Position numbers and translations under genes: made by a program. Source: Dysgonomonas sp. UBA7710 (lineage in GTDB: Bacteria > Bacteroidota > Bacteroidia > Bacteroidales > Dysgonomonadaceae). Taken from it: a DNA stretch of 64,000 nt. A model generated the notes under the pieces. The model worked only from the letters and a program-made list of their open reading frames with translations. It ran no database searches and was not told where the DNA came from. Within the stretch, counting starts at the first letter, position 1, and each line of letters starts with the position of its first letter. This document shows, in pieces, positions 34,670-43,626 of this stretch. Location of the stretch: NCBI RefSeq assembly GCF_002482385.1, contig NZ_DLFW01000039.1, positions 6,528-70,527 on the forward strand, written 5' to 3'.

Positions 34670-37141
34670 ATGAAATATTCCATTCATAAAATAGCCAAAA
34701 TACTTGATGCTATTGCTTCCGACCTGAATGATGCGGATATAAGCATATTACTGACTGATAGCAGACAGGTGTTTTATCCGGCCGAAACATTATTCTTCGC
34801 CTTATCCACGAAGAATAACGACGGGCACAAATACATCAATGAACTGTATGAGCTTGGTGTCCGCAACTTTGTTGTTTCGCAGATACTTCCCGATTGGGAG
34901 AATTATCAGGATGCGAATTTCCTTGTAGTAACGAATACCTTGACCGCATTGCAGCGTATTGCGGCATATCATCGCAATCAATTCGATATACCTGTTATTG
35001 GTATAACAGGTAGTAATGGAAAAACTGTAGTGAAAGAATGGTTGTATCAGATACTTCACCAGGACTTTAATATAACCCATTCACCCCGTAGTTACAATTC
35101 CCAGATAGGCGTGCCTCTGTCGGTGTGGCAAATGAACGACCATACGCAACTCGGTATTTTTGAAGCAGGGATTTCCCAGCCGGAAGAAATGTCGAAACTG
35201 GAGGCGATTATCCGTCCCACTATCGGTATTCTTACCAATATCGGGCAAGCCCATCAGGAAGGCTTTAAATCCATGAAGCAGAAATGCTTGGAGAAACTGG
35301 AATTGTTTATCAACTGCGATGTTATCATTTGCGAAGAGGAAAATGAACTGATAGATGAATGTATGGAAATTGCATGCCTCTCGCATAAACGGTTGACATG
35401 GTCACGCCGAGGTTCAAGCAAGAGCCCGCTGTATGTTATGAAAATAGAGAAGCAGGAAAAATCAACTACTATTCATTATTCTGTTCTGGGTATGGCGTCT
35501 AAGCTGACGATTCCTTTTTCTGACGATGCTTCTATCGAAGATGCTATCCATGTTCTGGCTACAGCTTTCTATCTTCATATGTCACTTCCGGATATAAATG
35601 GACGTATGGCTACTCTCGAACCTGTAGCGATGCGGCTCGATGTACGTCAGGGGAAAAATAATTCTACCCTGATTAATGACTCGTACAATTCGGATATCAA
35701 TTCCTTGAATATAGCTTTGGACTTTCTGGTACAACGTGCTACCGCCAATGAACAGAAAAAGGTACTTATCATATCCGATATTCCGCAATCAGGGCTTATT
35801 CTGCGAGAACTGTACTATCTGGCTGCCAATTTGGTTTTGAATAAGAAAATAGACCTTCTGATAGGTATAGGACAGGAGATATCAGATCATAAAGAGATGT
35901 TTAAAGATACCGAAAGTCTGTTCTTTAATACTACCGAAGACTTTATACACTCCAACATCTGGCACGATTTCCACGATATGTTCATACTGTTGAAAGGGGC
36001 GAGAAGTTTCTCTTTCGAGAGTATAAACAAGCTGTTGGAAGTGAAGACTCATGAAACCGTATTGAATATAGATTTGGATGCTATTGTCCACAACTTTAAG
36101 TTCTATCGGTCTAAACTGAATCCGAAAACAAAGATGATCTGTATGGTTAAGGCTGATGGATATGGCACAGGCTCGTCCGAGGTTGCTAAAACACTCCAGT
36201 ACCATAAATGTGATTATCTTGCTGTGGCTGTTGCCGAAGAAGGCGTAATTCTGCGTAAACAAGGGATAAAAGTTCCTATTATAGTTCTCAATTCGGAAGT
36301 CGGAGGTTTTGAGGAACTCGCCACGTATTCTTTAGAACCAGAGGTATATAATTTCAGAATACTGGATGCTTTTATCAAAGAGGCTAAATTGCAGGGTATC
36401 ACCAATTACCCGATACATATAAAAATAGATACGGGTATGCACCGCCTTGGATTTACAGAAGAGGACATACCAGAATTAATGGATCGCGTCAAAGGGCAGA
36501 CCGGTGTACGGATACAATCTGTATTCTCTCATCTGGCTGCCAGTGAAAGCTGGAACTTTGATGATTTCACCCTCCAACAGATCAAGACATTTAAGAAGAT
36601 AGCCGGAGAAATTGAAGAGAGTTGTCATTATCCGGTGATGAAGCATATTCTCAATTCGGCAGGAATAGAACGTTTCCCGGAAGAACAATTGGATATGGTA
36701 CGCTTGGGTATCAGCTTGTATGGAGTCAGTGCCAGTGGCTTGAACGGGCTTCGCAATGTATGCACGCTGAAAACCACTATTTTGCAGATAAAGCACATTA
36801 AGGCCGGAGAAACCGTTGGTTACGGGCGTAAGGGGCATTTCGACCACGATGCTACAATAGCCACTATCCGGATCGGTTATGCCGATGGTATCAGCCGTCA
36901 GTTTGGGAATGGTGTAGGGGTTGTCCTCGTTAACGGGCATCAGGTCTCTATTGTAGGTAACATATGTATGGACCTGACAATGATAGATGTTACAGGTATA
37001 GAAGTTAAAGAAGGGGATATTGTTACTATCTTCGGAGAAAATCTTCCGGTGACCGATTTGGCAAAAAAAATAAATACGATCCCTTACGAAATATTTACAT
37101 CGATATCCAACAGGGTTAAGCATATATATTATAAAGAATAA
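34670..37141 (+). CDS. Bifunctional MurF ligase / alanine racemase
   Basis: 823 residues. The N-terminal part (about 1-450) is MurF-like: the ATP loop GITGSNGKTVVKEW near 111 and the ligase segment YNSDINSLNIALDFL. The C-terminal part (about 455-823) is a PLP alanine racemase: VKADGYGTGSSEVAK holds the PLP lysine, and GYGRKGHFDHDATIATIRIGYADGI with NICMDLTMIDVTG follow. MurF joins D-Ala-D-Ala to UDP-MurNAc-tripeptide and the racemase makes D-Ala, so the fusion couples adjacent steps of peptidoglycan synthesis. This fusion is well known in Bacteroidales. It is the second gene after GSCFA. Confidence 0.95.
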   Translation: MKYSIHKIAKILDAIASDLNDADISILLTDSRQVFYPAETLFFALSTKNNDGHKYINELYELGVRNFVVSQILPDWENYQDANFLVVTNTLTALQRIAAYHRNQFDIPVIGITGSNGKTVVKEWLYQILHQDFNITHSPRSYNSQIGVPLSVWQMNDHTQLGIFEAGISQPEEMSKLEAIIRPTIGILTNIGQAHQEGFKSMKQKCLEKLELFINCDVIICEEENELIDECMEIACLSHKRLTWSRRGSSKSPLYVMKIEKQEKSTTIHYSVLGMASKLTIPFSDDASIEDAIHVLATAFYLHMSLPDINGRMATLEPVAMRLDVRQGKNNSTLINDSYNSDINSLNIALDFLVQRATANEQKKVLIISDIPQSGLILRELYYLAANLVLNKKIDLLIGIGQEISDHKEMFKDTESLFFNTTEDFIHSNIWHDFHDMFILLKGARSFSFESINKLLEVKTHETVLNIDLDAIVHNFKFYRSKLNPKTKMICMVKADGYGTGSSEVAKTLQYHKCDYLAVAVAEEGVILRKQGIKVPIIVLNSEVGGFEELATYSLEPEVYNFRILDAFIKEAKLQGITNYPIHIKIDTGMHRLGFTEEDIPELMDRVKGQTGVRIQSVFSHLAASESWNFDDFTLQQIKTFKKIAGEIEESCHYPVMKHILNSAGIERFPEEQLDMVRLGISLYGVSASGLNGLRNVCTLKTTILQIKHIKAGETVGYGRKGHFDHDATIATIRIGYADGISRQFGNGVGVVLVNGHQVSIVGNICMDLTMIDVTGIEVKEGDIVTIFGENLPVTDLAKKINTIPYEIFTSISNRVKHIYYKE

Positions 37142-37235
37142 TCGGCTTTTCTCTTGAAGGGCAGGATGGCGAAAAACTGACAAAGTTGACAACTTTTGTA
37201 TACTTTTTATTTATCAATTTTTAAATACAATTACA

Positions 37236-37302
37236 ATTTTTCAAAGAGCTATAAGCTAATAGCTAAAGGCTGCTCTATTTATAGATAAACTTATTTGGAA
37301 GA
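37236..37302 (+). repeat. Mosaic intergenic repeat, copy 3 (terminal module only)
   Basis: TTTTTCAAAGAGCTATAAGC, AGCTAAAGGCT words, and TATAGATAAAC near the end: the same terminal module as in the other copies, without the upstream TAACAG and CTCGTATC words, though AAGTTGACAAC lies nearby. It falls between murF-alr and the HYC_CC_PP gene. Confidence 0.65.
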
Positions 37303-37367
37303 AATATGTTAAATAGGTAGGCTTCTGCTAAAACTTCTTAAAAACGTATCTGTTATATAAAAATAAT

Positions 37368-37375
37368 TACCTTTG
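37368..37375 (+). promoter_or_regulatory. Candidate -7 box for the HYC_CC_PP gene
   Basis: TACCTTTG, only 8 bases before the ATG at 37384, so the mRNA would be nearly leaderless. The -33 region is weak. Confidence 0.4.
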
Positions 37376-37383
37376 TAGTTGAA

Positions 37384-37842
37384 ATGAAAAAGTTTGGTCA
37401 GACACTTATATTATTGATTGCTGCCGCAACTGTATTTTTCACAGGCGCAGGAGTGACAATTATGAACTACTGCTGTACTACTTGCAGTGGCCAGACTCTT
37501 TTTATGACCGAGCAACATATATGCTGTGCACAGGCTAGTCAAACTGAAGAAGTTTCAGGCTGCTGTTCCGTTAAAGACACAGCACATCACGATACGTGTG
37601 AAACTTCGTTTAAACGTGAGGCACATTGTTCGGCATCCCGGTTGTCTATAGATATAGATGCCTCATCATTCCGTCCTCAGGTGGCGATTCCTTTTGTATG
37701 GGTCTCGGATGCTTCATTGGCTGTTACTTCGAATGTTTTGCCCGAAAAGGTAGAATATACGGATGAATATGCTCAGTTTGAATCACCACCCGAAATTCCT
37801 CCGAGGGATTACCTGTCCCTTATCAGGGTACTTATCATTTGA
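37384..37842 (+). CDS. Small exported cysteine-rich protein of HYC_CC_PP type
   Basis: 152 residues. After a signal sequence with TVFFTGAGVTI, the mature part has NYCCTTC, a further CC pair (HICCAQ), another CCSV, and a C-terminal PPEIPPRDYLSL. This Cys/Pro layout is that of the small HYC_CC_PP proteins found next to TonB-dependent receptors in Bacteroidota; here the first motif is NYC rather than HYC. The function is unknown; paired cysteines suggest metal or thiol chemistry. A TonB-dependent receptor follows 106 bases later. Confidence 0.7.
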   Translation: MKKFGQTLILLIAAATVFFTGAGVTIMNYCCTTCSGQTLFMTEQHICCAQASQTEEVSGCCSVKDTAHHDTCETSFKREAHCSASRLSIDIDASSFRPQVAIPFVWVSDASLAVTSNVLPEKVEYTDEYAQFESPPEIPPRDYLSLIRVLII

Positions 37843-37948
37843 TTTTTCTACGTTAGTTATGTTTACAGGATATTTAGATAATCCTGTACCTGATACTTTG
37901 TACTTACCACTAAGTACTTCTTAACTCATTACTAATAAAGAGAATCAA

Positions 37949-40162
37949 ATGAAAACGATAAAACTATTTATAATATTAATACTTCTTCCCACTCTGGCTT
38001 TCAGTAAAGACATACTGAAAGGATATGTTTATGACGCTCAGAAACAGCCCTTGATAGGCGCCAGCGTACATTGGGAAAATTCCAAAACAGGTGTGATCAC
38101 AGATGAAAAAGGCTACTTTGAAATAAGCGGTACGCCCCATAAAGATCATATGCTCGAAGTGAACTATATCGGCTTTAAAAGTAAGGTCGTTCATATTCAT
38201 GATTTTGCGGATATGCAGGATATAACACTGGATGAAGATAATGAACTGGGCGAGGTCATTATAGAAAAGACCCCTCCGGGAACTATTAAGTCCCGCACCA
38301 GCCTCTTGAATACCGAGAAGATAACAACCAAGGAACTGCATCGTGCCGCATGTTGTAATCTTTCCGAAAGCTTTGAGACCAACCCCTCGGTAGACGTATC
38401 GTTCAGTGATGCTGTGACAGGGGCAAAGCAAATCCAGCTTTTAGGCTTGGCGGGAACATATGTACAGACCCTTACCGAGAACTATCCGAACTTTCGCGGG
38501 CCGGCTTCTATTTATGGTTTGGATTATATTCCGGGCCCGTGGATGGAAAGCATACAGATATCCAAAGGAGCAGCATCTGTGAAAAACGGCTATGAATCTA
38601 TTACCGGACAAATGAATGTGGAATACAAGAAGCCTAATAGCGCCGATCCTCTCAGTCTGAATCTGTTCGCGAGTGACGCAGGCCGGTATGAAGGAAATGC
38701 GGATGCAGCCTTTATATTGAATGATAAACTGAATACAGGTGTATTCCTTCATTATTCGAATGAGTCGGCTTCACATGATGATAATGACGATAGTTTCCTG
38801 GATGCCCCGAAGAAACATCAGTTTAATCTGATGAACCGCTGGCATTATATGTCGGGACGCTATGCTTCTCAATTTGGCGTGCGTTTTGTGCAGGATTACC
38901 GTACCAGCGGACAGACAATGCATACCCTGACTCCTTCGTCCCTGAATAAGGATAATCCTTATGAGATAACCGTGAATGCAAACCGTGGAGAGTTTTATAC
39001 AAAGAACTCTTATATTGTCGATGAAGAAAGAAATGGCAATGTGGCACTGATATTCACAGGATCATATCACGACCAGAAATCACAGTATGCAGCCAATAAA
39101 TATAATGTGTACGGTAACAACCTGTATGCCTCATTGATGTATGAAACCGGGCTTGGAAAGGAGCATCAGTTAAGCGCAGGTCTCAGTATGAACTGGGATA
39201 AATACAGCCAGTCCATATATCTGGCGCAGCCTATTACCAATCAGCCGGATCAGGAAACTACAACAGGCGGTTATCTCCAGTATACTTTCAACAAGGATGA
39301 TAAGTTTATCGCGCTGGCAGGTCTGCGTACCGATTACAGTTCCCTGCATGACAAAATGTTTGTAACGCCGCGCCTGCATCTGAAATATATGCCAGTAGAA
39401 TGGCTGAACATGAGAGCTTCGGCAGGCAAAGGCTACCGGACTGTATTTGTTATGCCGGAGAATAGTTTCTATCTGGCCAGTAGCAGAAAGATAGAGATAG
39501 CCGATAATCTGAAGCAGGAATCGGCATGGAACTACGGTACAAGCATATCTTTCCATATCCCGGTCAAAGGCGAAGAGCTTACTATTTCCGGAGAATGGTA
39601 CCGTACCGACTTCGATAATCAGGTAGTAACAGACGTGGACAGCAACCCTCATGCAGTACAATTCTATAACCTACAGGGCAAATCATACGCCAATAGTTTT
39701 CAGGTAGAGGCATCCTATCCCTTATTCAAAGGCTTCAATATACTCGGAGCTTACCGTTGGACAAACGCGAAGACGAATTATGGCGGCAAGCTGATGAAGA
39801 AGCCCCTTGTCAGTGATTACAAAGCATTGGCTACTGCTTCATATGAAACTCCTTTAAGGAAATGGGTATTCGACCTCACTGCCCAATTTAACGGTGGCGG
39901 ACGTATGCCTACTCCCGATGCAGCAAATCCGCTGTGGGATACCAGGTTCGATTCGTTTACTATCCTGAATGCTCAGATTACCAAGAACTTCCGAAACTGG
40001 AGTGTATATGTAGGTGCGGAAAATATAACTGACTTCAGGCAGAAGAATCCTGTCATATCTTCCGAAAATCCATTCGGAGATGATTTTGATGCTACAATGG
40101 TCTGGGGCCCTACAATGGGGCGTAAGTTCTATGCCGGCCTGAGATATACTATAGGGAAGTAA
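37949..40162 (+). CDS. TonB-dependent receptor with N-terminal carboxypeptidase-like domain
   Basis: 737 residues. Signal peptide, then a CarboxypepD_reg-like domain (LKGYVYDAQKQPLIGASVHW, GVITDEKGYFEISG), then a plug region with GLAGTYVQTLTENYPNFRGP and IPGPWMESIQISKGAASVKN, and a C-terminal beta-barrel with repeated strands ending in FYAGLRYTIGK. It moves a bound substrate across the outer membrane using TonB energy. The partner small cysteine-rich protein suggests a metal or metal-complex substrate, but this is an inference. No substrate-binding SusD-like gene follows. Confidence 0.88.
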   Translation: MKTIKLFIILILLPTLAFSKDILKGYVYDAQKQPLIGASVHWENSKTGVITDEKGYFEISGTPHKDHMLEVNYIGFKSKVVHIHDFADMQDITLDEDNELGEVIIEKTPPGTIKSRTSLLNTEKITTKELHRAACCNLSESFETNPSVDVSFSDAVTGAKQIQLLGLAGTYVQTLTENYPNFRGPASIYGLDYIPGPWMESIQISKGAASVKNGYESITGQMNVEYKKPNSADPLSLNLFASDAGRYEGNADAAFILNDKLNTGVFLHYSNESASHDDNDDSFLDAPKKHQFNLMNRWHYMSGRYASQFGVRFVQDYRTSGQTMHTLTPSSLNKDNPYEITVNANRGEFYTKNSYIVDEERNGNVALIFTGSYHDQKSQYAANKYNVYGNNLYASLMYETGLGKEHQLSAGLSMNWDKYSQSIYLAQPITNQPDQETTTGGYLQYTFNKDDKFIALAGLRTDYSSLHDKMFVTPRLHLKYMPVEWLNMRASAGKGYRTVFVMPENSFYLASSRKIEIADNLKQESAWNYGTSISFHIPVKGEELTISGEWYRTDFDNQVVTDVDSNPHAVQFYNLQGKSYANSFQVEASYPLFKGFNILGAYRWTNAKTNYGGKLMKKPLVSDYKALATASYETPLRKWVFDLTAQFNGGGRMPTPDAANPLWDTRFDSFTILNAQITKNFRNWSVYVGAENITDFRQKNPVISSENPFGDDFDATMVWGPTMGRKFYAGLRYTIGK

Positions 40163-40164
40163 AC

Positions 40165-40252
40165 GAGCCCCCTCCCGGCCTCCCCCTTGGGGAGGTGTCC
40201 GGTATAGAGTCTCTCATGAAGCCCCTCCTTCGGAGGGGTTGGGGAGGCTATA
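40165..40252. repeat. C-rich/G-rich intergenic repeat pair that enters the AlkD-like gene
   Basis: Two hairpin-like words, CCTCCCCCTTGGGGAGG and CCCCTCCTTCGGAGGGG, in the gap between the convergent receptor and AlkD-like genes. The second word is read by the AlkD-like frame and supplies its last residues. Confidence 0.65.
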
Positions 40253-40906
40253 ATACTCAAATTCGAAAGCCAGACTATTATATGCTTCTTGCTTTATCAA
40301 GTTGCTATCGTCTTTATATATAGATAGCTTGTCCAGTATTATACCGGCTTCCGTTTTCGATTGCCTTCCTGTATGTTTCAATGCCAACGACGCAGCATTG
40401 CGAAGAAACATATTATCTGAAATAACATCATTCCATATAAAGGTATAATCATTTGCAGACTGTTTGCCGGTTTTCTTTATTAGAAACAGGCGGGCAAGAA
40501 GCCAATAGCCTGTTGTGCGGATACTCTCGTCTTTGTTGTTACCCCATTCCAAAGCCAGTTTGCCGGCAAAAGGAAGGATTTGTAATAGATTAAGGGAAAG
40601 TTGCTCCCTTATCTCCTGATTCGGAATCTCAGTAACCCATTTATTGGCAACGACCTCTGTAAAGTTATCAGCAGGATAGAGGAGAGTCGCCAGTATTTTT
40701 AGTTCACGGGTATCTTCTTTCCAGAGTGTTTCAGCTAGCTCTGCATCAGGTTTGTAACGGCCCGATAACTCTTTTATCTGCTGGATATTCAGCCCGAAAT
40801 TCACTTTGTAAGATATGCCCCGCTGCCGCATACTGGTAGATGCAATACCGTTCATGGCTTTGCGGCAACGCTGACGGATATCCCTTATTATTTCTTCTTG
40901 TTGCAT
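40214..40906 (-). CDS. DNA alkylation repair (AlkD-like HEAT-repeat) protein
   Basis: 230 residues of helical repeats: GISYKVNFGLNIQQIKELSG, EDTRELKILATLLYPADNF, and the long ISDNMFLRNAASLALKHTG. The HEAT-like folds of this family bind DNA around damaged bases, and AlkD itself is a glycosylase; whether this one is active cannot be told. The last residues, LPNPSEGGAS, come from an intergenic repeat, so the original C-terminus was probably shorter. It starts 1 base after the Dabb gene's stop, so it is translated in the same unit. Confidence 0.85.
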   Translation of the reverse strand: MQQEEIIRDIRQRCRKAMNGIASTSMRQRGISYKVNFGLNIQQIKELSGRYKPDAELAETLWKEDTRELKILATLLYPADNFTEVVANKWVTEIPNQEIREQLSLNLLQILPFAGKLALEWGNNKDESIRTTGYWLLARLFLIKKTGKQSANDYTFIWNDVISDNMFLRNAASLALKHTGRQSKTEAGIILDKLSIYKDDSNLIKQEAYNSLAFEFEYYSLPNPSEGGAS

Positions 40907-40907
40907 T

Positions 40908-41207
40908 TTATCCCTCGTAATCTACCGCTTTTCTGTCCATAACCGCTTCCCTGATAAACGGAAGGACTGCCTGATGCAGGGGATGATTCTGATAGATATC
41001 CAGCGCTTCTTTGCTTGATAACTCGGAATAGAGTACTACATCGAAATTCCCTCCTCCCAGAAAATCGATACCGACTTCTATTTTTAATAAGCCGTCGATC
41101 TTTCCGCTCAGGGCTTCCAGTTTTTCTTTTACCAGTCCGGCATTAGTTGCTTTGTCGTTTCCGTGGGCCTCGTCTTTGAGCTTCCACATTACAATATGCT
41201 TGATCAT
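40908..41207 (-). CDS. Dabb (stress-responsive alpha/beta barrel) family protein
   Basis: 99 residues. The start IKHIVMWKLKDEAHG and the middle IEVGIDFLGGGNFDVVLYSELSSKEALDIYQNHP match the dimeric ferredoxin-like Dabb family. Members are small stress proteins or cyclases; none fits strongly here. It lies between the lipoprotein gene (23 bases) and the AlkD-like gene (1 base), so all three are likely one unit. Confidence 0.85.
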   Translation of the reverse strand: MIKHIVMWKLKDEAHGNDKATNAGLVKEKLEALSGKIDGLLKIEVGIDFLGGGNFDVVLYSELSSKEALDIYQNHPLHQAVLPFIREAVMDRKAVDYEG

Positions 41208-41230
41208 TATAGTTGAATTTTGTTTTATGG

Positions 41231-41683
41231 TTATTTAATATAGTCTTCCGGCATCAGTTTTACTTCCGCGAAAAGCTTTCCGTCCATTGTGTAATATGCA
41301 TATATCAATGTCATTTTATCATCTTTGAACATATCCAGATCTTTTCCTTTAGTGCTTTGCAAAGCAAGGGTGAGAGCAGGCTTTGTATTTCTTACAAATT
41401 CTTCGGCCGTAACAGCCGGAGTCTGAGTAAATGTATAGTAATACTTGAACTCATTTTTAGATACCGCTTCCGCTTTGTCCATCCTGATACCTCCGGGTAG
41501 CGGCATCGGCATGCTCTTATTCGTTTCTTCGGCCAGCTTTACAAATTTAGATTTTGGAGCTTCTGCTTTATTTTCTGTTTTCACCGTTTCGGCCGGGGTT
41601 TCTGTTTTTGCCTTCGGTCCGCAACTTGTCGATACTCCTGTTATCAGAGTATAGCAAAGGATAAATAATATAATCTTTTTCAT
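41231..41683 (-). CDS. Lipoprotein of unknown function
   Basis: 150 residues. Lipoprotein signal with lipobox VSTSC, then a charged, low-complexity stretch (KTETPAETVKTENKAEAPKSK) and a folded end with EAVSKNEFKYYYTFTQTP and KMTLIYAYYTMDGKLFAEV. It leads the unit with the Dabb and AlkD-like genes. No family is recognised beyond Bacteroidota lipoproteins. Confidence 0.65.
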   Translation of the reverse strand: MKKIILFILCYTLITGVSTSCGPKAKTETPAETVKTENKAEAPKSKFVKLAEETNKSMPMPLPGGIRMDKAEAVSKNEFKYYYTFTQTPAVTAEEFVRNTKPALTLALQSTKGKDLDMFKDDKMTLIYAYYTMDGKLFAEVKLMPEDYIK

Positions 41684-41760
41684 ATGCTTCTATTTTATAA
41701 AATGGGATAGGATTACGGCCTTAAAGATAGGTATTTGGTAATAAAGTAGCAATCTTATCC

Positions 41761-43047
41761 TTATAATTTGATGTCTGTAAAAAAACTTGCGAGTAAAAGT
41801 ATGTTGAGGAATGTTACAATAGATGCTATACCGTACAGCCATATCTTAGTCCGTAACGAATTCGCGTATTTACCCATTACCTTTTTCGATGACGTGAGCC
41901 GGACTTGTAAAAAGACGGTAACAGGAAGCTGCATACTCAGTATTGCCTGCGATATAATCAGCCCTTTGAACGGGTCGCCTATCATAAATATTATAAGTAA
42001 AGCTGTGCCTAAGGAAATAAGTATTCCCATGCGGGAGTGTATGTCTTTTATATTGTATGGTTCGTTGTACATCCCTGCAAAGATAGAGCCGGCGGCGATA
42101 CCCGATGTCATGGATGACGATATTCCGGCCAGCAACAGCGCGACAGCAAATATAACAACGGCATTACTGCCCAACAAGGGTTGCAGAAGAGAATGCGCCT
42201 GCTGCAAATCATCGACAACTATTCCCTGTTTGAAAAAAGTAGATGCGGCCAGCAATATCATGGCGCTGTTTATTGCCCAGCCGATAAGCATCGAAAAAAA
42301 CGTATCGAAAAACTCGTATTTCAGTTGTTTCTCCATCACTTTTTCGTCTTGCAGGTTCCATTGGCGGCTCTGTATAACTTCCGAGTGCAGGAACAAGTTG
42401 TGTGGCATCACTACGGCTCCGAGTACACTCATGATTATCAGCATACTCCCTTCCGGTACAGACGGTACGACCCATGCTTTTGCCGCCTCACCCCATTCAA
42501 TATCAACAAGGAACAGTTCGTATATAAAGGAAAGCCCAATCATGGAAACAAAGAAAATGATATAGCGTTCTATCTTCTTATAGGAATTGGAGAACATCAT
42601 TATAAATACAAAGACCGCGACAAATACTGCCCCTATTTTAACGGGTACATCAAACAGCATATTCAAGGCTATTGCCCCTCCCAGAATTTCGGCCAGTGAT
42701 GTGGAAATGGATGCACCGATCGCAGACCAGAGTACAATGCGTGAACCGGTCTTCGGCAAATATTTATTTGCGGCTTCCGATAGGCACAATCCTGTAACAA
42801 TCCCCAGATGGGCGACATTATGCTGTAAAATAATCAGCATTATGGTGGATAGTGTAACCACCCACAATAGAGCGTAGCCGAACTCTGACCCCGCCGCAAA
42901 ATTTGAGGCCCAGTTACCGGGATCAATAAAGCCAACGGTAACCAGAAGTCCTGGTCCGATATATTTCAATACCTCAAGAAGTCCCGATTTCTGTTTGGGA
43001 TTGATTGTATTATAATCTTTTTTTATCTTCTTAAACAGGTTTTTCAT
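41761..43047 (-). CDS. mntH: Nramp-family divalent metal transporter (MntH type)
   Basis: 428 residues, about eleven membrane segments. The metal-site motifs are clear: DPGN in TM1 (VGFIDPGNWASN) and MPHN in TM6 (AVVMPHNLFLHSEVIQ). Family members co-transport Mn2+ or Fe2+ with protons. A mosaic repeat lies directly upstream, and no separate regulator is adjacent, so how it is controlled is not seen. Confidence 0.94.
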   Translation of the reverse strand: MKNLFKKIKKDYNTINPKQKSGLLEVLKYIGPGLLVTVGFIDPGNWASNFAAGSEFGYALLWVVTLSTIMLIILQHNVAHLGIVTGLCLSEAANKYLPKTGSRIVLWSAIGASISTSLAEILGGAIALNMLFDVPVKIGAVFVAVFVFIMMFSNSYKKIERYIIFFVSMIGLSFIYELFLVDIEWGEAAKAWVVPSVPEGSMLIIMSVLGAVVMPHNLFLHSEVIQSRQWNLQDEKVMEKQLKYEFFDTFFSMLIGWAINSAMILLAASTFFKQGIVVDDLQQAHSLLQPLLGSNAVVIFAVALLLAGISSSMTSGIAAGSIFAGMYNEPYNIKDIHSRMGILISLGTALLIIFMIGDPFKGLIISQAILSMQLPVTVFLQVRLTSSKKVMGKYANSLRTKIWLYGIASIVTFLNILLLASFFTDIKL

Positions 43048-43102
43048 TTTCTTTCTCCACCTATTATTTTTTTATTCTGTGTTTAAAAATCCTTTGTAAA
43101 TA

Positions 43103-43620
43103 TGCAAAAGGTAACAGGGATATCAGTTAACAGTTATCAGTCATCAGTTAACAACTTGTATCCCGTATCTCATATAACTTTCAACTTATTACTCAATACT
43201 TACTACTCGTTAAAAGGTAACAAAGGTAACAGTTTCTTAGCCTTTGTGCCCTTTGTGATTCCCTTCGTGTACTTAGTGGTTGAAAACTCTTTACCACAAG
43301 GGGCACAAAGATTTACACAAAGAACATTATACAAAAAGTAACAAAGGTAACAGATATATCAGTTAACAGTCAACAGTTAACAGTCAACAGTCAACAGTTA
43401 GCAGTTAACATCTTGTATCTCGTATCTCGTTTACTCGTATCTTGTTTACTTGTAACTTGTAACTGCCCGCAGGGCGCAGTAACTTGTAACTGTTAAAAGG
43501 TAACAAAGGTTACACCTTTTCATTCATTTGCTAATATGCTAATTTACTAATCATTTTTTCAAAGAACTATAAGCTAACAGCTAAATGCTATTGGCTATAT
43601 ACATAGATAAACTTTCCGGA
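43103..43620 (+). repeat. Mosaic intergenic repeat, copy 4
   Basis: About 520 bases: AGTTAACAGTCAACAG words, CTCGTATCTCGTTTACTCG words, CTTGTAACTTGTAACT, GCCCGCAGGGCGCAG, the GCCTTTGTGCCCTTTGTGATT...CACAAGGGGCACAAAG word pair (43241-43309), a TTTGCTAATATGCTAATTTACTAAT word, and the terminal TTTCAAAGAACTATAAGC to ATAGATAAACTTTCCGGA. It fills the gap between mntH and the downstream MFS gene. Confidence 0.8.
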
Positions 43621-43626
43621 ATGCCT

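Noticed and set aside
41768..42565. Plus-strand frame of 265 residues inside mntH
   Set aside because: Antisense shadow of the Nramp gene.
43103..43620. CRISPR array
   Set aside because: Repeated words are short, degenerate and of varied period, with no constant repeat and unique spacers, and no cas gene is near.
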